Below are positions 33,229 through 47,187 of a stretch of DNA of 64,000 nt, piece after piece. How positions within the stretch are numbered: the stretch's first letter is position 1; each line of letters starts with the position of its first letter. This DNA is from Mytilus edulis (taxonomy: Eukaryota; Mollusca; Bivalvia; Mytilida; Mytilidae). The notes beneath the pieces were generated by a model. It saw nothing but the letters and a program-made list of their open reading frames with translations. It searched no databases and was not told the origin of the DNA. The stretch lies in NCBI RefSeq assembly GCF_963676685.1, contig NC_092356.1:40759601-40823600 (forward strand). Reading direction: 5' to 3'. Made by a program: the position numbers and the translations under genes.

Positions 33229-33444
33229 TCAAGTCAGAAATATGACAGAAGTTATCCATTTGTTTAATGTGTTTGAGCTTTTGATTTTGCTATGTGATTT
33301 ATAAGAACTATCGTTTTGAATATTCCTTTGAGTTGGTATTTTTGTTATTTTACTTTTTGCACTCCTTGACAAATCAATATTTTCTAAGTTATCTCCCTTT
33401 GAAGATGTTTCCTTGTTCTTAATGATAGAAGCATTGTTAAACAT
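33229..33444 (-). CDS. unrecognised 71-codon ORF, copy B
   Basis: Encodes the same peptide as 6786-7001; the same doubts apply. Identity at protein level may simply reflect the recency of the block duplication. Confidence 0.22.
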   Translation of the reverse strand: MFNNASIIKNKETSSKGDNLENIDLSRSAKSKITKIPTQRNIQNDSSYKSHSKIKSSNTLNKWITSVIFLT

Positions 33445-34405
33445 CTTTTAAATGTAATGTTGGTAATAAATTATGATCAGCCATTTCATTTTCCTATTTG
33501 ATCAACATGTCATCATCCTGAATATGCATGTAATACATTGTACTTGTAACGACACCTTCTGGCTGGGATAAAAAAAGACAATTTTCATCATAATGAAGTC
33601 TTTAATTATGAATTTGTCAACCACTATCAAACAGACAATTTTTCCATAATAAAATGTTTCTTACATTTCTATGATCTAAATAATAATGTGTAGTGGAACC
33701 ATATTTGCCTTATGCAAGTTCCAGAGCGTTCTTGTAGTTGGAATACATATGAATGCTAGAAGAAAACTGTGTATCACTGCAATTTTGCCCATTTATCATC
33801 AAAACCAGAAAAAACAGTTTTTCTACCCAGTATTGTAGCTATACAGTATGTATCTGGTTTTCACATACAAAGTAATTGGATTGTACTTTTGACACTCTTC
33901 TGTATGACTTCTGCATTATTTTATTGAACTTTCTTCTGCGTATAACTGCATCTGAAAATAAAGATTGAAAGATCTTAAAAGTAAATGCTTATTTTAAAGT
34001 TTTTTCATTATATCTAATTTGTACCTGCAAAGTAAACCATCTAAAATTATAAACATCTAATAGAATAAAACAATAAAGAACTGCAGGTGCCATGAGCACA
34101 TGATAACCCTATTGCTTTTTCAAAGAATAAAGTTCCATAACTCCTCATTGTCATATCAGAAATTTATAACATAAAAATTGAAGAGAGATAATCTTAACTG
34201 ATATAAACATTACACATTTTTGTTCAGAGGTCGGCAGAAGCATGACTCCAGGTTGGGAATTTTCTCGCTGCTGGTGGTTGGGTTGTTGTCTCTTTGACAC
34301 ATTCACCACAGATTCATGAAAAATGCTCAAACATTTTTGAGTTAATGCCCGAAAAACTGGAAAATCCCCTTTTTGTGGAATAATACCCCATACACAGCTT
34401 CTTTT

Positions 34406-34895
34406 AAAATTGAGAATGGAAATGGGGAATGTGTCAAAGAGACAACAACCCGGCCATAGAAAAAAAAATTGCATAGGTACGATTTCAGTACCAAAAATAT
34501 GTAGTACTGGAAAAATATGAAACCATTTTAAACAAAAAATGGGGTAAAAATCCCCAAAACTTTTTTACCCTCCCCCCCCCCTTTTGGAGCAATTACTTCA
34601 AAATCAATCCCAGCCTTCCCTTTGTAGTATAGAACTTTGAAATACAATTGTATAGAGATCCATACACTTACACCCAAGTAATTGTCTGGAAACTACAAAA
34701 ACACTGGTTTTGGCCCTAATTCCTAAACTGTTGGTACCATAACCCCCAAAATCAATTCCAACCTTTTTTTCTGGAATTGAACCTTCTTGTAAAATTTCAT
34801 AGAGATCTATTAACCCAAACTAAAGTCATTGTTCCGAAACCAAAATGTGTCTTTGGACGACGAAGACGACGACATCATACCATCATACGACCCAA
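34406..34895. repeat. interspersed repeats, copy B
   Basis: Counterpart of 7963-8452, with a one-base longer C run. Confidence 0.6.
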
Positions 34896-35454
34896 AAAAT
34901 GCATGTTGGTTGTATAGAAATTGATGTGTTTGTGACATTTTTGTTTTATGCTTTACTATATTAATTTGATTTTCAGGAACATTTTTGACTGTCAATGTTT
35001 GATTGGTATATGATGGAAATAGACATCTTGTCTACCGTTCAAATAAGTTTAAAGTAATCAAACTTGATTATTTTTGTATAAACTGGTACATTAAGATATA
35101 TGTATACAAGAAGATTCCTATTTCGATTCCCGTTCCAGGATGAAAATTTCAGGAACTGAATTATCATCTCTCATTTGACACCATTTATTACATATTTTTA
35201 ATGTGTCATATTTATCTCTATTTGTTAACTGATCCTGTCCTGATCCTTGATGATCAGACTATTTGTTGCATCAAAAACTGAATCGTACTCCATTGGGCAA
35301 TATTTTTAACATGTTTATAGTTAGAAACAAAATCCACTAGAAAAAAAATCCGTATTGTGTTCAAGCTGGTTTATATAAAATAAAACAGAAGTAATGAACT
35401 AGATTTGGTATTCTTCAGTGTTATATTTTAAAACTAATCCACATATTTCTATAC

Positions 35455-35547
35455 CTGTAAGTAATCTGAATTTACAGCTTTTAATGGAATCATTTTAGGA
35501 TCTTCCAAAGTTGTCTCCCTTTCATCTGCCAGAATCCATGGAAAATC
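35455..35547 (-). CDS. candidate 93-nt internal exon, copy B
   Basis: Both splice-like borders and the open frame of 9013-9105 are kept unchanged. Confidence 0.33.
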
Positions 35548-37371
35548 CTGTAATTCAAAATATGTTTATAAATGTAAAAGTGCTGACAAAACCATTCTTG
35601 TTCAGTGTATATAGTATGTAATCATCGCATGCTGATAGTATATATTGCATATCTAAAGAAAAAAGAGAAAAACATTAAGCTGTAATTGAATTACTCATAT
35701 GAACCAAAATGATCTTTTTAATTTAAGTTCTTAAGATACTGTGTTGCATGCATTTCAATATCAATTAGCCGCTTGGTTATAAAGATAAAAATAACAATTT
35801 GGCAACAAGTCTATATCTACCATGATTTACCTTCCTTCTCACTGATAAGTATTTATTTTCTAAGATTGATATACATGTCTTATATTTCTTGTTAAAAGAT
35901 GTGGTAAAATTCAGTAATTCTTTTTGTCCATTAGATGAATGAAAAACAAATTATGGCACTTCCCTTTGTTAAAAATCAAATACAAAAAAGTTTTAAATTA
36001 AGTGGATTCAAGAAAAAATTGAAGTTTAATTTAACAGGTTGTCATGGTCTAGAACATTTAAGTCAGTTAAGTTCTAATGGCTTTCAAATACACTGCTGAA
36101 GAGTTATGCCCATAAAAAACAGGCAAAGCTTGAGTTTAATTGTTTTGATATTTGACATCTATCATTTGAAGGTGCACATACAACTACCTTACAAATTTTT
36201 TTAGTGAACTCCTCATTTAGCTTTTTTAACTGAATTGATGACATTATCAACAAATATAAATTAAAAAATTGTGCTATAAAACTCTAGATATTCCAGACTC
36301 CTGCTTATAGTTGAATGTCATTGACTGTGTTGACAGACATTTTTCATTAAATCAGAATTTGACAGCCATTCTTTTGTTAAAGTCATGATTATATGGAAGG
36401 TTATTTCTATTGACAAATATAATGAAATAAATGATTAAAAACCATATTTAATGTAGATCAACTTCAAAGAATCTTAAAGTAAACAAATAAATGAAGAATG
36501 TCTGTCAAAATATAGTAATCTTAAAAAAAACGTCTGTCAAATTTGACAGTCGCAATAAAAATAATTGTCTGTGTGACATTGGACTCAGACTTTTCTTAAA
36601 CTGAGTTTAACTGTGCATATTGTTATGTGTTTGTTTTTTCTACATTGGTTAGATGTATAGGGGGAGGGTTGAGATCTCAAACATTCTACAGCTATATTCG
36701 TGTTATTTAAACACTCACTACCGCTCGGTCAAAAATAATCACGAATATAATGCCTACCTATGTTAAAACTACAATAAAGTATAGATTGCATCAATTATTT
36801 CTTAATTTAATGTTGGCACTTACACTGATTTTTAAATTACTCTTGGACATTTCAGTTTTATACAAGTTTATGTACACATTTTCTGAGAGTCTTTGTTATA
36901 CATTTACATGTCAATATTTACATTTTCAAATATTAATTCTTATAAACTGTTAAATAAATGGTTGAATGTGTTCTTTGAAAAAGGTAATGCATCTGCTGTA
37001 ATTTACCAAAGGTAAGCTAGACTTAACAATGATTGCACTGCTCTGGAATGTTTATTAAAGATAGTTTTGTTTGTATTTATTCTTACTTGAAGATCAAATG
37101 AGACTTTGAAGTCACTAATTGTAATGATAAGTATCTATCTTCTAAATAAAACGAGAAAATAAAACCACATAAACCGAGATTTATTGTGTAAGATTAATTG
37201 TTTTTCCATTTAATCTGAAGGTTGACATTCAAAATTGATGGTATAGATATTCTATCTAGTCCTTCCTGTAGCATGGTGAATGTGATGACTATTTCCAACT
37301 CTACTCCTCGACGTAGACGCAGTCATGGTGATCTTCATTATACATCACCTACTTGATATGTTCATAATTAT
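35548..37371. other. X2 block, no gene
   Basis: Counterpart of 9106-10919. The 67-codon ORF at 36750-36953 is Phe/Leu-rich and not coding-like. Confidence 0.45.
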
Positions 37372-37534
37372 GAATTTACAGTTAACAAAACTTTGAATTT
37401 TAGAAAAACTAAGGCTTTTCTACCTCAGGAATAGATTACCTTGGCTGTATTTGGCGAAATTTTTAGGAGTTTTTGGTCCTCAATGCTCTTCAACTTCGTA
37501 CTTTATTTGGCCTTTTATAACATTTTTGATTCGA

Positions 37535-37578
37535 GCGTCACTGATGAGTCTTTTGTAGATGAAACGCGCGTCTGGCGT
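37535..37578 (+). ncRNA. type I hammerhead ribozyme, core intact, copy B
   Basis: Base-for-base identical to 11083-11126. Core ctgatga is 37541-37547, gaaa is 37561-37564, and the cleavage-site C is 37572. Confidence 0.88.
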
Positions 37579-37614
37579 AAATATTACATTTATTCCTGGT
37601 ATCGATGGTGACTT

Positions 37615-39767
37615 TATTTGCAGGATTTCTCTTTCAATGACTTACTGCCATTTATACAAAAGCCGTTAGGTATTCATTCAATACGCACGAAATTTTATTC
37701 ATTACCACTTTTAAAACTTCATTCCATTGTTTGGAAACTACTGTTACAAACCCTCATTCAAACCAAAACAAACTTACAGCTATCATTTTGGATATTGCAA
37801 GCCCCATATTTTTCAAACCAGTTCGCATTGGAAAAGATGAAAAAGAGAACAGATCTTTTCTTAAACTTACCTTTGCCAACAAAGGTCTGGAAGGCATCAA
37901 CTAAGGCAACATCCTTCATCTTAAATTAGTTCAGTCGAAAATATCTCCTTAATTTAAAGATCAGTATGTACCAATAATTAATTATACCTATACCAAACCA
38001 ATTGCAACTAAAATTTTCAATTACGAACAAGTTTTGCAGGATCTCAACATTGACGACTTCAAGTCTAAACCTCCTGATTGCACCTGTGCTAGTTCCTAAT
38101 TCACATATAATCCGGCTGGCCACGTTGTTACCGGAGACCTCAACATTATCAATAACCTTTCACTGCGAAATTTGTTATCCAAATGTCCGAAATATTGTGA
38201 GCCTAAATCAATCAATAGGAATTACAACTTCAAAATACTGATTGATTCAGTCGAGGATTATGCAAAGGAAATTGGCTAATCGCGAACAAGAAAACGTAGA
38301 TACTCTTTCCGAATGGATTAATGCTGTGAGGTCGTTGATACTGATTCGAATTAAGAAACTAAATGGGTCTATCAATTCCACACGCTTCGCCAATTTTTAA
38401 AGACCCTAATGTTGCAAAACACTTGTCCTACCTCCATGACAAATATGTGGTTGTCTTCGCTGATAAACCCCCCAAACAACATCGTTTTTGTGTGTAAATA
38501 TCATTTATCTGCTTGATAAATGAATTAGGTATTGACAATTCACTTGGAAACTCAACATTTACCCTCACGACACTTACCAAAGAGGAAAACATGGATGATC
38601 ATAGGTCTGTTCTATGTTCCTTTGTAATTTCAACCAAAGATGAAGAACTGGATCTTTCATCACTGTATTGGATACCTAAACTTCATAAGTGTCCTTACAA
38701 ACAACGGTTAATGCTGGGTCTTCCAAGTGCCCCAGGAATCCTCTTTCTAAAATGTTAACATTTATTTTATCAGCAATCAAAGCCGGGCTCCAAAGTTACT
38801 GTGAAACTGCCTAGTCTAAAGGTGGCGTGAATCAGATGTGAGTACTAAAAAAATTCCAAAGATCTTTTAGAGTACATACAATCTAAGACTCTCTTGTCTT
38901 ACCATAGTATTAAAACATTTGACTTTTCTACACTTTATACAAGTATTCCCCATTCCAAACTATAAGACAAATTGAAAGAGTTGGTATTACTTTGTTTCAT
39001 TAAAAAGAACGGCGAACGTAGATACAAGTGTCTTGTCTTGGGGAAGGATAAATCCTACTTTGTAAAGAATCACTCCGATTGAAAAAATTCTCTGACATTA
39101 TCAAGATGCTTGAATTCTTGATTGACAACATATGTGTTACGTTTGGAGGACATGTTTTTCAACAGACTGTCGGAATTCCAATGGGAACCGATTGTGCCCC
39201 TCTTCTTGCCGACTTGTTTCTTTATTATTATGTGGCTGACTTTATACAGGAACTTCTTAGGAAGAAGGATAAGAAATTAGCAGTATCCTTTAGCTTTACT
39301 TTCCGCTACATAGATGATGTTCTCTCACTAAATAATACAACATTTAGTGACTATGTTGAACGAATCTATCACATCGAACTGGAGATAATGGATACTACAG
39401 ATACTGTTAAGTCTGCATCATATCTTGACTTACATCTAGAAATTGACAATGAGGGTCGGTTGAAAACAAAACTTTACGACAAAAGAGATAATTTTAGCTT
39501 CCCGATAGTGAACTTTCCATTTCTATGTAGCAACATTCCAGTAGCGCCTGCATACGGAGTATATATTTAACGGTATTCCCGGGCTTGTATTTCGTATCTT
39601 GATTTCTGTGATAGAGGATTGCTGCTCACAAGGAAGCTATTGAACAAGAGTTCCAAATGGTGACGTTGAAATCATCCCTTCGTAAATTTTACGATGATAT
39701 CGGATATGTTCCTTATGTCGTAACTACAATAACCTTTCCTTTCCATGAATGTGACCTACCGAATTAG
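37615..39767 (+). pseudogene. Penelope-like reverse transcriptase ORF, multiply broken, copy B
   Basis: Same broken layout as copy A. YIDD is at 39307-39318 within the 163-codon open piece 39079-39570. One extra stop is present (ttcctaattc near 38095, tcc-caa changed to tcc-taa) and the PKLHK form is kept here (PKLYK in copy A), so the two copies have drifted independently. Confidence 0.85.
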
Positions 39768-40167
39768 ACTATATACCGGATTTGTAATAACATAAGCAGC
39801 ATCACGGGTGCCACATATAGAGCAGGATCTGCTGACCTTTCCGCAGCACCGGTGTTTTTGGTGGGTTGTGTGTTGCTTAGTCTTTAATTTTCTATGAGGT
39901 GTTTTCTGTACTATTATTTGTCTGTTTGTCTTTTTATTTTTAGCCATGGCATTGTCAGTTTATTTTCAATTTATGAGTTTGACTCTCCATTTGGTATCTT
40001 TAGTCCCTCTTCTACATATTAATCCTAATTGAAGTATTCATTTGAGGAGCAATATAATAAGACAAGCATTACACTTCGTGAGCAGTATGTTCACACTCTG
40101 AAATATAATATTTCTACTTTTTATTGCGTATCTGATTTATTAAAAAGCAGCGTACAATACTGTATGA

Positions 40168-41277
40168 TTATATAGAAAAATTAGAGTCACAATACTCAAG
40201 TGCATTCAAAATTGATTGATCCATATTAAAATATTTATAACTGGCAAGTCGTCCAACAAAATGTATATGTCTCTCCTTCTCTGCTAATGCTTTATATTGT
40301 TCATACAGTTCCATATTTCTTTTGTTTGGAACAGGATAGTAGGGATCACCGTCGCTACATGTTGTCTCCGAAATGATCGTGGTGTGTGGCGAATCTTGAT
40401 TGAGGAGATGTTTGTATTCTATTGTTCTGGTAAATGGAGTTTCGGGACCTGGATGATTAACGTGAGCACATGGCTGGAAAAATTTAGTATTCTTCAAGCG
40501 TTGAATTTCAAAGTTTACGGATCGATACTCTAATTTGGGGTAACCAACATTTGTGAAGAAATCATCAATAGGTCCAGAATATATAATTGTGCTGTTGGAG
40601 ATAGCAGAAGGATCAATGTCAAAATAGTCGCATGACAGGCGTACTGTTATATTCTCATGGTCCAGAATGTTTTCGAAAATTTTTGTATAACCGTCAGTAG
40701 GAAGTGCTTGATATTTGTCACTGAAGTAACGGTCATCGAAATTATTTCTTACTGGTATTCTAGCTAACACTGATGCATCCAATTCCTCTGGGTACCTCCC
40801 CCATTGTTTAAATGTATAATGCTTAAATATTTTTTCATACAAGGTTTCACCTACCCTTGACGTGGCCATTTGATACCCATTATCAATATGTTCATGCTTC
40901 AATTGGTTTCGGGACAACCAGTCATCTGCTTCTTGTTGATTTGTTAAATGCTGTCCACATAACATATTAATTGTTGTTATGTTGGGTGGCAATGGTATGT
41001 ATTGTCCATCAATTACCCCTAGGACTTTGTGTTCCCATCTTGTCCAGCTAGAAAAACGATTTACGTATTGCCATACTCTTTCGCTATTTGTATGAAACAA
41101 ATGGACTCCATATTTATTGATTCTTATTCCGTTTTCATCGATGTAATCATAGCAGTTCCCGCCAATGTGATCTCTTTTGTCTACAATCATAACTTTCTTA
41201 TGTCTTTCTTCAGCCATAAATCTGGCCATGACGGCCCCTGAAAGACCACACCCGACAACCAAATAGTCTGCCGACAT
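40168..41277 (-). CDS. glf: UDP-galactopyranose mutase, bacterial type, copy 4 (intact)
   Basis: Complete 369-codon intronless ORF, a tandem duplicate of copy 2 that differs at only a handful of residues (for example Ala117 for Val, Ile200 for Phe, Asp222 for Asn, His337 for Asn). All motifs and active-site residues described for copy 2 are present, including Trp159, Arg173, Tyr184, Arg284, Tyr314 and Tyr349. Asn351 replaces the Asp that I recall at the equivalent place in enterobacterial UGM, as in every complete copy here. Two AATAAA signals follow on the minus strand (40136-40141 and 40120-40125). The same acceptor-like tttgttttacag tract precedes the ATG. With copy 2 it is the best candidate for a functional gene. 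Confidence 0.95.
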   Translation of the reverse strand: MSADYLVVGCGLSGAVMARFMAEERHKKVMIVDKRDHIGGNCYDYIDENGIRINKYGVHLFHTNSERVWQYVNRFSSWTRWEHKVLGVIDGQYIPLPPNITTINMLCGQHLTNQQEADDWLSRNQLKHEHIDNGYQMATSRVGETLYEKIFKHYTFKQWGRYPEELDASVLARIPVRNNFDDRYFSDKYQALPTDGYTKIFENILDHENITVRLSCDYFDIDPSAISNSTIIYSGPIDDFFTNVGYPKLEYRSVNFEIQRLKNTKFFQPCAHVNHPGPETPFTRTIEYKHLLNQDSPHTTIISETTCSDGDPYYPVPNKRNMELYEQYKALAEKERHIHFVGRLASYKYFNMDQSILNALEYCDSNFSI

Positions 41278-41631
41278 GGTATTGACGTATCAGTTTCAAA
41301 AAATTGTATGACAATTATGATCAGCTTACATCCACTGTAAAACAAATTTAGACTTACAATAATACATTCTTCTTATTTTTAAATTTTTTAATACAATTAA
41401 CGATGGCATACAAGTTAAAGTAGGTTTTTTAGGAATACTCTATATTTTAAACTTAATTTCAAACCCGAAACAAAATTAGAGAAATAGTTTGAAAACAATG
41501 TATGTACAAACAATGATCCTGATGTATCATGGCAAGACAAAGAAGGTACCCAATGATATGATACAATTACCAAACATACAACACATGTTTGCGAAATAAT
41601 ATTAATCAGGCAAACTTGGACGAGGCGCGTT
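41278..41631. other. glf copy 4 5' flank
   Basis: Counterpart of 14837-15189. No gene. Confidence 0.5.
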
Positions 41632-42215
41632 TTTGGCGTATTAAATTTTAAACCTGATGCTTTTTGTTATTCATTAATCATGTGTTTCTTTGTCTAATAC
41701 GTTTTCCTATTTATTTGTATTGTAGTCCTGTAATATTATGTTGTCATTTCTATGTTATATTTAACAGTGCCATTAAAGTGCGAGGTTTGGCATGCCACAA
41801 AACCAGGTTCAACCCACCATTTTTTCCTTTAAAAATGTCCTGTACCAAGTCAGGAATATGGCCATTGTTACATTATAGTTCGTTTCTGTGTGTGTTACAA
41901 TTTAACGTTGCGTCGTTTGTTTTCTCTTATTTTTGAGTGTAAATTGACATTGCGATAAGACGAGTCACGGTACTTGTCGATCCCAAATTCATGTATTTGG
42001 TTTTGATGTTATATTTGTTATTCTCGTGGGATTTTGTCTGATGCTTGGTCCGTTTCTGTGTGTGTTAGTTACATTGTAGTGTTGTGTCGTTTTTCTCCTC
42101 TTATATTTATGCGTTTCCCTCAGTTTTAGTTTGTTACCCCGATTTTGTTTTTTGTCCATGGATTTATGAGTTTGAACAGCGGTATACTACTGTTGCCTTT
42201 ATTTACCTGAATTTA
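41632..42215. repeat. interspersed bivalve-type repeat (Y4)
   Basis: Counterpart of 15190-15775. Confidence 0.6.
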
Positions 42216-42411
42216 GAAACCCTAAACCCCCAAAATATTATTAAAATGCTACAAGCACACCCCTTCTTAGTTACGTTAATCTAATTGCAACTTTTGTGTA
42301 TTGGTTACCGTGGTTTTTTGTTGTTTATGTTTTTTTGCTCAGTCATAATGTATTGGCATTATGTTTTGTACTATGTTGTTTGTTTGGGTAGTTTGTTTTG
42401 TTTTGACAAGG

Positions 42412-42690
42412 TATTGAAAGGGAGACGAAAGATGCTAGAGGGACAGTCAAACTTAAAAATTGAAAATAAACTGACAACGACATGGCTAAAAATTAATAAA
42501 AAAACAGACAAATAATAGTACAGAAGACAACATAGAAAACTAAAGACTAAGCAACACGAACCCCACCAAAAACGGGGGAGGGTGGTGTCAGGTGTTTCGG
42601 AAGGATAAGCAGATCCTGGTACACACGTCGTGTTGCTTTTTATTAAAAATCCGGTAAATTCAGTAGGTAACATTCGTGAAAAGGGAAGGA
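42412..42690 (-). mobile_element. PLE 3' tail fragment, minus strand (Y4)
   Basis: Counterpart of 15970-16250. Confidence 0.75.
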
Positions 42691-42999
42691 TGAAAAAGAC
42701 AATATGCAATAAAATTATATTTTACAGTATCCATGTGGTCTTATACAAGTGTTTTGTGAGTTTATTTACAACCACTGGGTCGATGCCACTGCTGGTGGAA
42801 TATGTATTCCCTGGGAGCATAACTAGCCCCAGTAGTCAGCACTTCTATGTTGTCATGAATTATCATCGTGTTTTGAAATACTAAGAGTTTTCTACCTCAG
42901 GAATAGATAACATTAGCTGTATCTGACAAAACTTTTAGGACTTTTTGGTCCTCAGTGCCCCTCAACTTCGTACTTTATGCCTTTAACATTTTGATTCCC

Positions 43000-43043
43000 G
43001 GGTCACTGATAAGTATTTTGAAGAGGAAACGCGCGTCTGGCGC
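43000..43043 (+). ncRNA. hammerhead ribozyme relic (Y4)
   Basis: Same broken core (ctgataa) and broken stem II as 16546-16589; gaaacgcgcgtc kept. Part of the terminal repeat at 42755-43080. Confidence 0.6.
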
Positions 43044-43509
43044 AAATATAAAATTTTAATCCTGGTATCTATGATTAAATTATTGTTACGACCTTGGACT
43101 TGACCGCATTTAATGAAAAAAAAATGCAAAAAACAGATTACCTGATACTTTTGAAATGTTTTTTATAATAGATCTTTTCAGAAACATCTTATCGTTTGTA
43201 TTATGTACCATAATGTATTTACAATTTAATAAACGATATTTTGCAAATTTATTTCGATTGATTTTATTTCACTACGTTAACGTGTGTCATGTTTCTAAAA
43301 TTAATTTCACAAACACATTGTGTAAGAGTTTCAAAATTATATACCCAATCAAACAATGACAATTAGGCGAACACGCGTAATATTTTCAGTATGTGCTGAT
43401 TGGACAAAATTTATTTTATGGACGAAGGAGGACATCACTTTTTTGCTCGGGTCAAACATCTGTTGTTTTTTAAACTTTATCCAAGAAGAGCTTTTACTTT
43501 CCAATAAAA

Positions 43510-43850
43510 TACTGCAAGTTCAAGGTTAGGGTCCCGTTAACATGTTAACCCCGCCATATTCTCTATGTATGTGCCTGTTCCAAGTCAGGAGCCTCTAAGT
43601 CAGTGCTTGTCGTTTGTTGCTGTGTTATATATTTGTTTTCGATCATTTTTGTACATTGATTAAACGGTATGTTTTCTCGTTTGAATTGTTTTACACTTGT
43701 GAATTGAAAGACTTTTATAGCTTACTATGCAGTATGTGCTTTGCTTATTATTTATTGCTATAAGGTGAAATATGGCTGTTAATTTCTGTGTCATTTAGCC
43801 TCTTGTGGGTGTTGTCTCGATGGCATTCATGCCACCATTTTTTTTATGCA
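43510..43850. repeat. interspersed repeat (cccgccatattctc family, Y4)
   Basis: Counterpart of 17050-17350, with the 34 bp that Y2 has lost. Confidence 0.6.
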
Positions 43851-45827
43851 TGTTCTGAAACCAAAATATTTTCAAATTATAGATATCATTATATTAATTC
43901 ATCATTCACTCATTTTAAAAGAAATTTTCTTTATGTATTTATTTCAAATCTGAAACAGATTTTTGTGTTCATACACTTTCAATCAGACATTATTTAATGC
44001 AATGCCAAAAACAACAGATAATTAGTCAGTACCAACAGAAAAAACTTACACATGTTACAGTCGACATAATGTTATACTTTAGACTGAGGTGATTCAAAAG
44101 ATGAAAAAATGTATAAGATTTTTAAATGAGATAACTATAAGTAATGTACATGTATATTTAACGCAGAGATATAAGGAATTGTCTCAGACCTGGATACTAA
44201 TTGACGTTTCCGTTGTACCCTACTGAAAATGAAATTTCTTAATTATATAGTAATACTTACCTAGATGATAGTTTTCCTCTTTTGTGTACGTGGACATCAC
44301 TTGATATTGATGTAGAAAACACGACAGGTTGTGCATCCATTAAAGACATATGTTTGATAAAAAAAAGTTGTTTCAAAATATATATATATGTATAATGTAG
44401 CGTTTATTCTCATCAGTTATAAATAAAGAGTTATCATAGAATTTTAAAAGTTTTAATGGTTGGCTTATTATACAAAGAAAGGCACGACGACAATGAAGCA
44501 ATCAAACCCCATGAGACAGAAAACAAACTCACTTTAAATGAAATACTACTTATTTCGTACGATTTTATTTTAGGAGTTCAGAAAAAAATATTTTTTTAAA
44601 TAATTATTCGGTTGACGATTCGTTTTAAATAATTAGAAAAATGTTCAAACACATGGCCACTCTAAATCGTCTTGCGTTTTGAAAAACGCTTCTAATTATC
44701 CATCCAAAATCTGATATCAACACAAGCTCCTTGATGCTTTGACAAAATAAGATCTAAGACCTTGATAAGTGAGACATTTTAAAATGTCATTTTTAAAAAC
44801 ATATTTTACAGATATATGTAACGATTATCATTGATAACCTCACCCAGTCGCATTAATATAAACCTCGCAAAGATATTCGTACAGTATTAAAGATGAATAG
44901 ACGATATCTGTTAGTATTTATCGATACGTTAGTATACCAAACTACTTTACATCATAGATCGTCAACATAAATACAGACGTGTATACAATTTATGAAACTG
45001 ATTGCAAAACCATTATTAATATAGAACGTTAACAAAATCATCGAGTTTGCAGTCTGACTGTCATGTTTTTTTTTTGTATTTTTTTTTTTTTAGAAATAAA
45101 ATTGAGAATGGAAATGGGGAATGTGTCAAAGAGACAACAACCCGACCATAGAATATATTAATTATTTTTAGAGGTTTTTTTTTTTACTTTTGTTCATATG
45201 TTTATTTATTCTATTTTTTTAAAGTGTTTTTGTTCTTTCCACTTTATTTCGGAGACTTATTTTACTATTATAGTCTGTCGCTGTTTATTTTAAGGAAGTT
45301 CAAGGAAAAGGTACTTTAAATTGCTAATAATCAAAACATATATACTAGTAGCTAAATATTTGTAATGTGTTGCACTCATTTAACATCGACTATTATCAGT
45401 TCATCTTAATTTTCATGATATAACATAGAATAACCTTTGGGGATTTTTCTTCTTTTTGTGTGTGCATTTAAATGTATTTATTCCCAAATCTCATGTTTTG
45501 CACTAATGTTTTTTTTTTTTTTATCTAATGTTGGATAGAAATGTATTCTTTGTTCTATTACAAATACTGCACAAAAGTATAATCATGTATCTTGAATTTG
45601 AATATGTTATTATTTTTTCATATATAATTAAGAAGCGGAAATGGTTTAGCAAACAAATGGAAATTAAAGGCAACCGTAGCATACCGCTTTTCAATAGTCA
45701 CAAATCGATTATGCTAGCTCATTTAATAGTCTATGATTATCGTTCTGCTGCTATGAGAAATAATTTCAAACTACTGTATTCATTGTAAAAGAAAAACACA
45801 GAATAAAAATGTTAAACGGCTAAACAT
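43851..45827. other. Y4 flank, no gene
   Basis: Counterpart of 17351-19529 without the 200 bp insertion. Poly-T tracts near 45066-45091 and 45506-45522 differ in length from Y2. Confidence 0.5.
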
Positions 45828-46535
45828 GCATGCCAGACAAATATTTACACCTTAGTATGATTCTATACACCAAATATAGTGGTCTTATCGTGAACAGTTC
45901 CTGAGAAACAGATCAAACCATAGCAACTCAGCATTGAACATTGGACCATGAAACTGAGGTTATATTCTCATGAGCCCTGGAAGATATATATGTACACCTT
46001 ACAATAATTCCATACACCAAATATAGGTGACCCATTACTTATAGTATCTCATATACTGACAAAAAAACGAACACTGAATAGACCAACGACCCTCTAGTAA
46101 ATGCTCATTAAATACACGAAATAGTGACAACTTTGCGTACAAAGGTTGATGAAAAAACAAAACCACATAAACTTAGCATTGTCCAATGAACTCTTAAGTT
46201 GAAATAAAGGTCAGATGTTACCAGCCAGTGAGATATGTACACGTTATTCCATAAACCAAATGTAGTTGACCTGATGCGTGTAGTATTGGAGATACTGACC
46301 TGACCATACAACTTTAACCTTTAACCTCAGCTGAACCCAACATGACGGATTTGTAGATGTTCCTACAAATCCATTGTAAGTGAGTGTTTCACTTCACCAA
46401 AGAAACAGAATTTTTGTTCAAGCATCCACTGAACCATAAAAATGAGGTCCAGGACAATGAAAATATGACTGACGGAAACTTCGTTACATAAGGTTTCTGT
46501 ATATAAATTAAGAAGCATCCGGACAAAGATTTTTA
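45828..46535. repeat. diverged ~150 bp gaggtc repeat family (Y4)
   Basis: Counterpart of 19530-20250. Confidence 0.6.
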
Positions 46536-46797
46536 CAAATAATATACGCCAATGCTGATGATGGACTGTAATACTTATGTCTGACAGTCTGTGGTTCAAA
46601 TTGGTTGCAAGTAAGAAGAAAAGTGTCCATTTTACTAATTATACACAGGTTGTTTCAAATTTCATTCATGCACGTACACAATCATGAGATACTGATGAAA
46701 CACTCCCATAATTCTTGTCATCTGCTCGAGTTCAGAATTCTGTAACATTTTAAAAACTTAATCTCAACGACCTGCATGTTACATGGCTTAATCTTAA

Positions 46798-47187
46798 GGG
46801 AGTTCGCTTCTCAGTTTCAAAGTAATTAACTTTTCAAAACACTAGTTTATATAGATAGAGGATGAATAAAGGAATCCAAAGAGCAAAAAATATATATATG
46901 TCACCGTGCTTGTTTTCGAGATAAAAGCCATAGAAATTTTGGTGGGAAAATATTCTCTCTTGACTTTTCATAGCTTTATCATTGACAAGTTGAAGTTCTC
47001 AAAAACTGTTAAAAAGTAATTAAAATTTTATTAGACTTTTACAGATGGCTTATCATCATACATGTAAAAGATTTACAAAAAGAAAAATGGGGGTCACCAG
47101 GCAACTTTTTTCAAGGCATTCAAATGGATAAAACCAGAGGATTCCGAAAATCTGATGAAATATCTAAAACATGACAAGCCAGCTTCC
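46798..47187. mobile_element. 390 bp MITE with TTAA target duplication
   Basis: Flanked by ttaa on both sides (46794-46797 and 47188-47191). Y2 and Y5 have a single ttaa at the same place (aatcttaactatgag). Ends are short imperfect inverted repeats (gggagttcgc and gccagcttcc). No ORF of note. A TTAA duplication is the hallmark of piggyBac-type elements, so I infer a piggyBac-like MITE. Confidence 0.8.

Larger units (their letters stand above)
37372..40016 (+). mobile_element. decayed Penelope-like retroelement, copy B
   Basis: Collinear with 10920-13575, including most of the same in-frame stops; about 11 bp is missing near 39853 (the gatcacccccag part). Copied by segmental duplication. Confidence 0.8.
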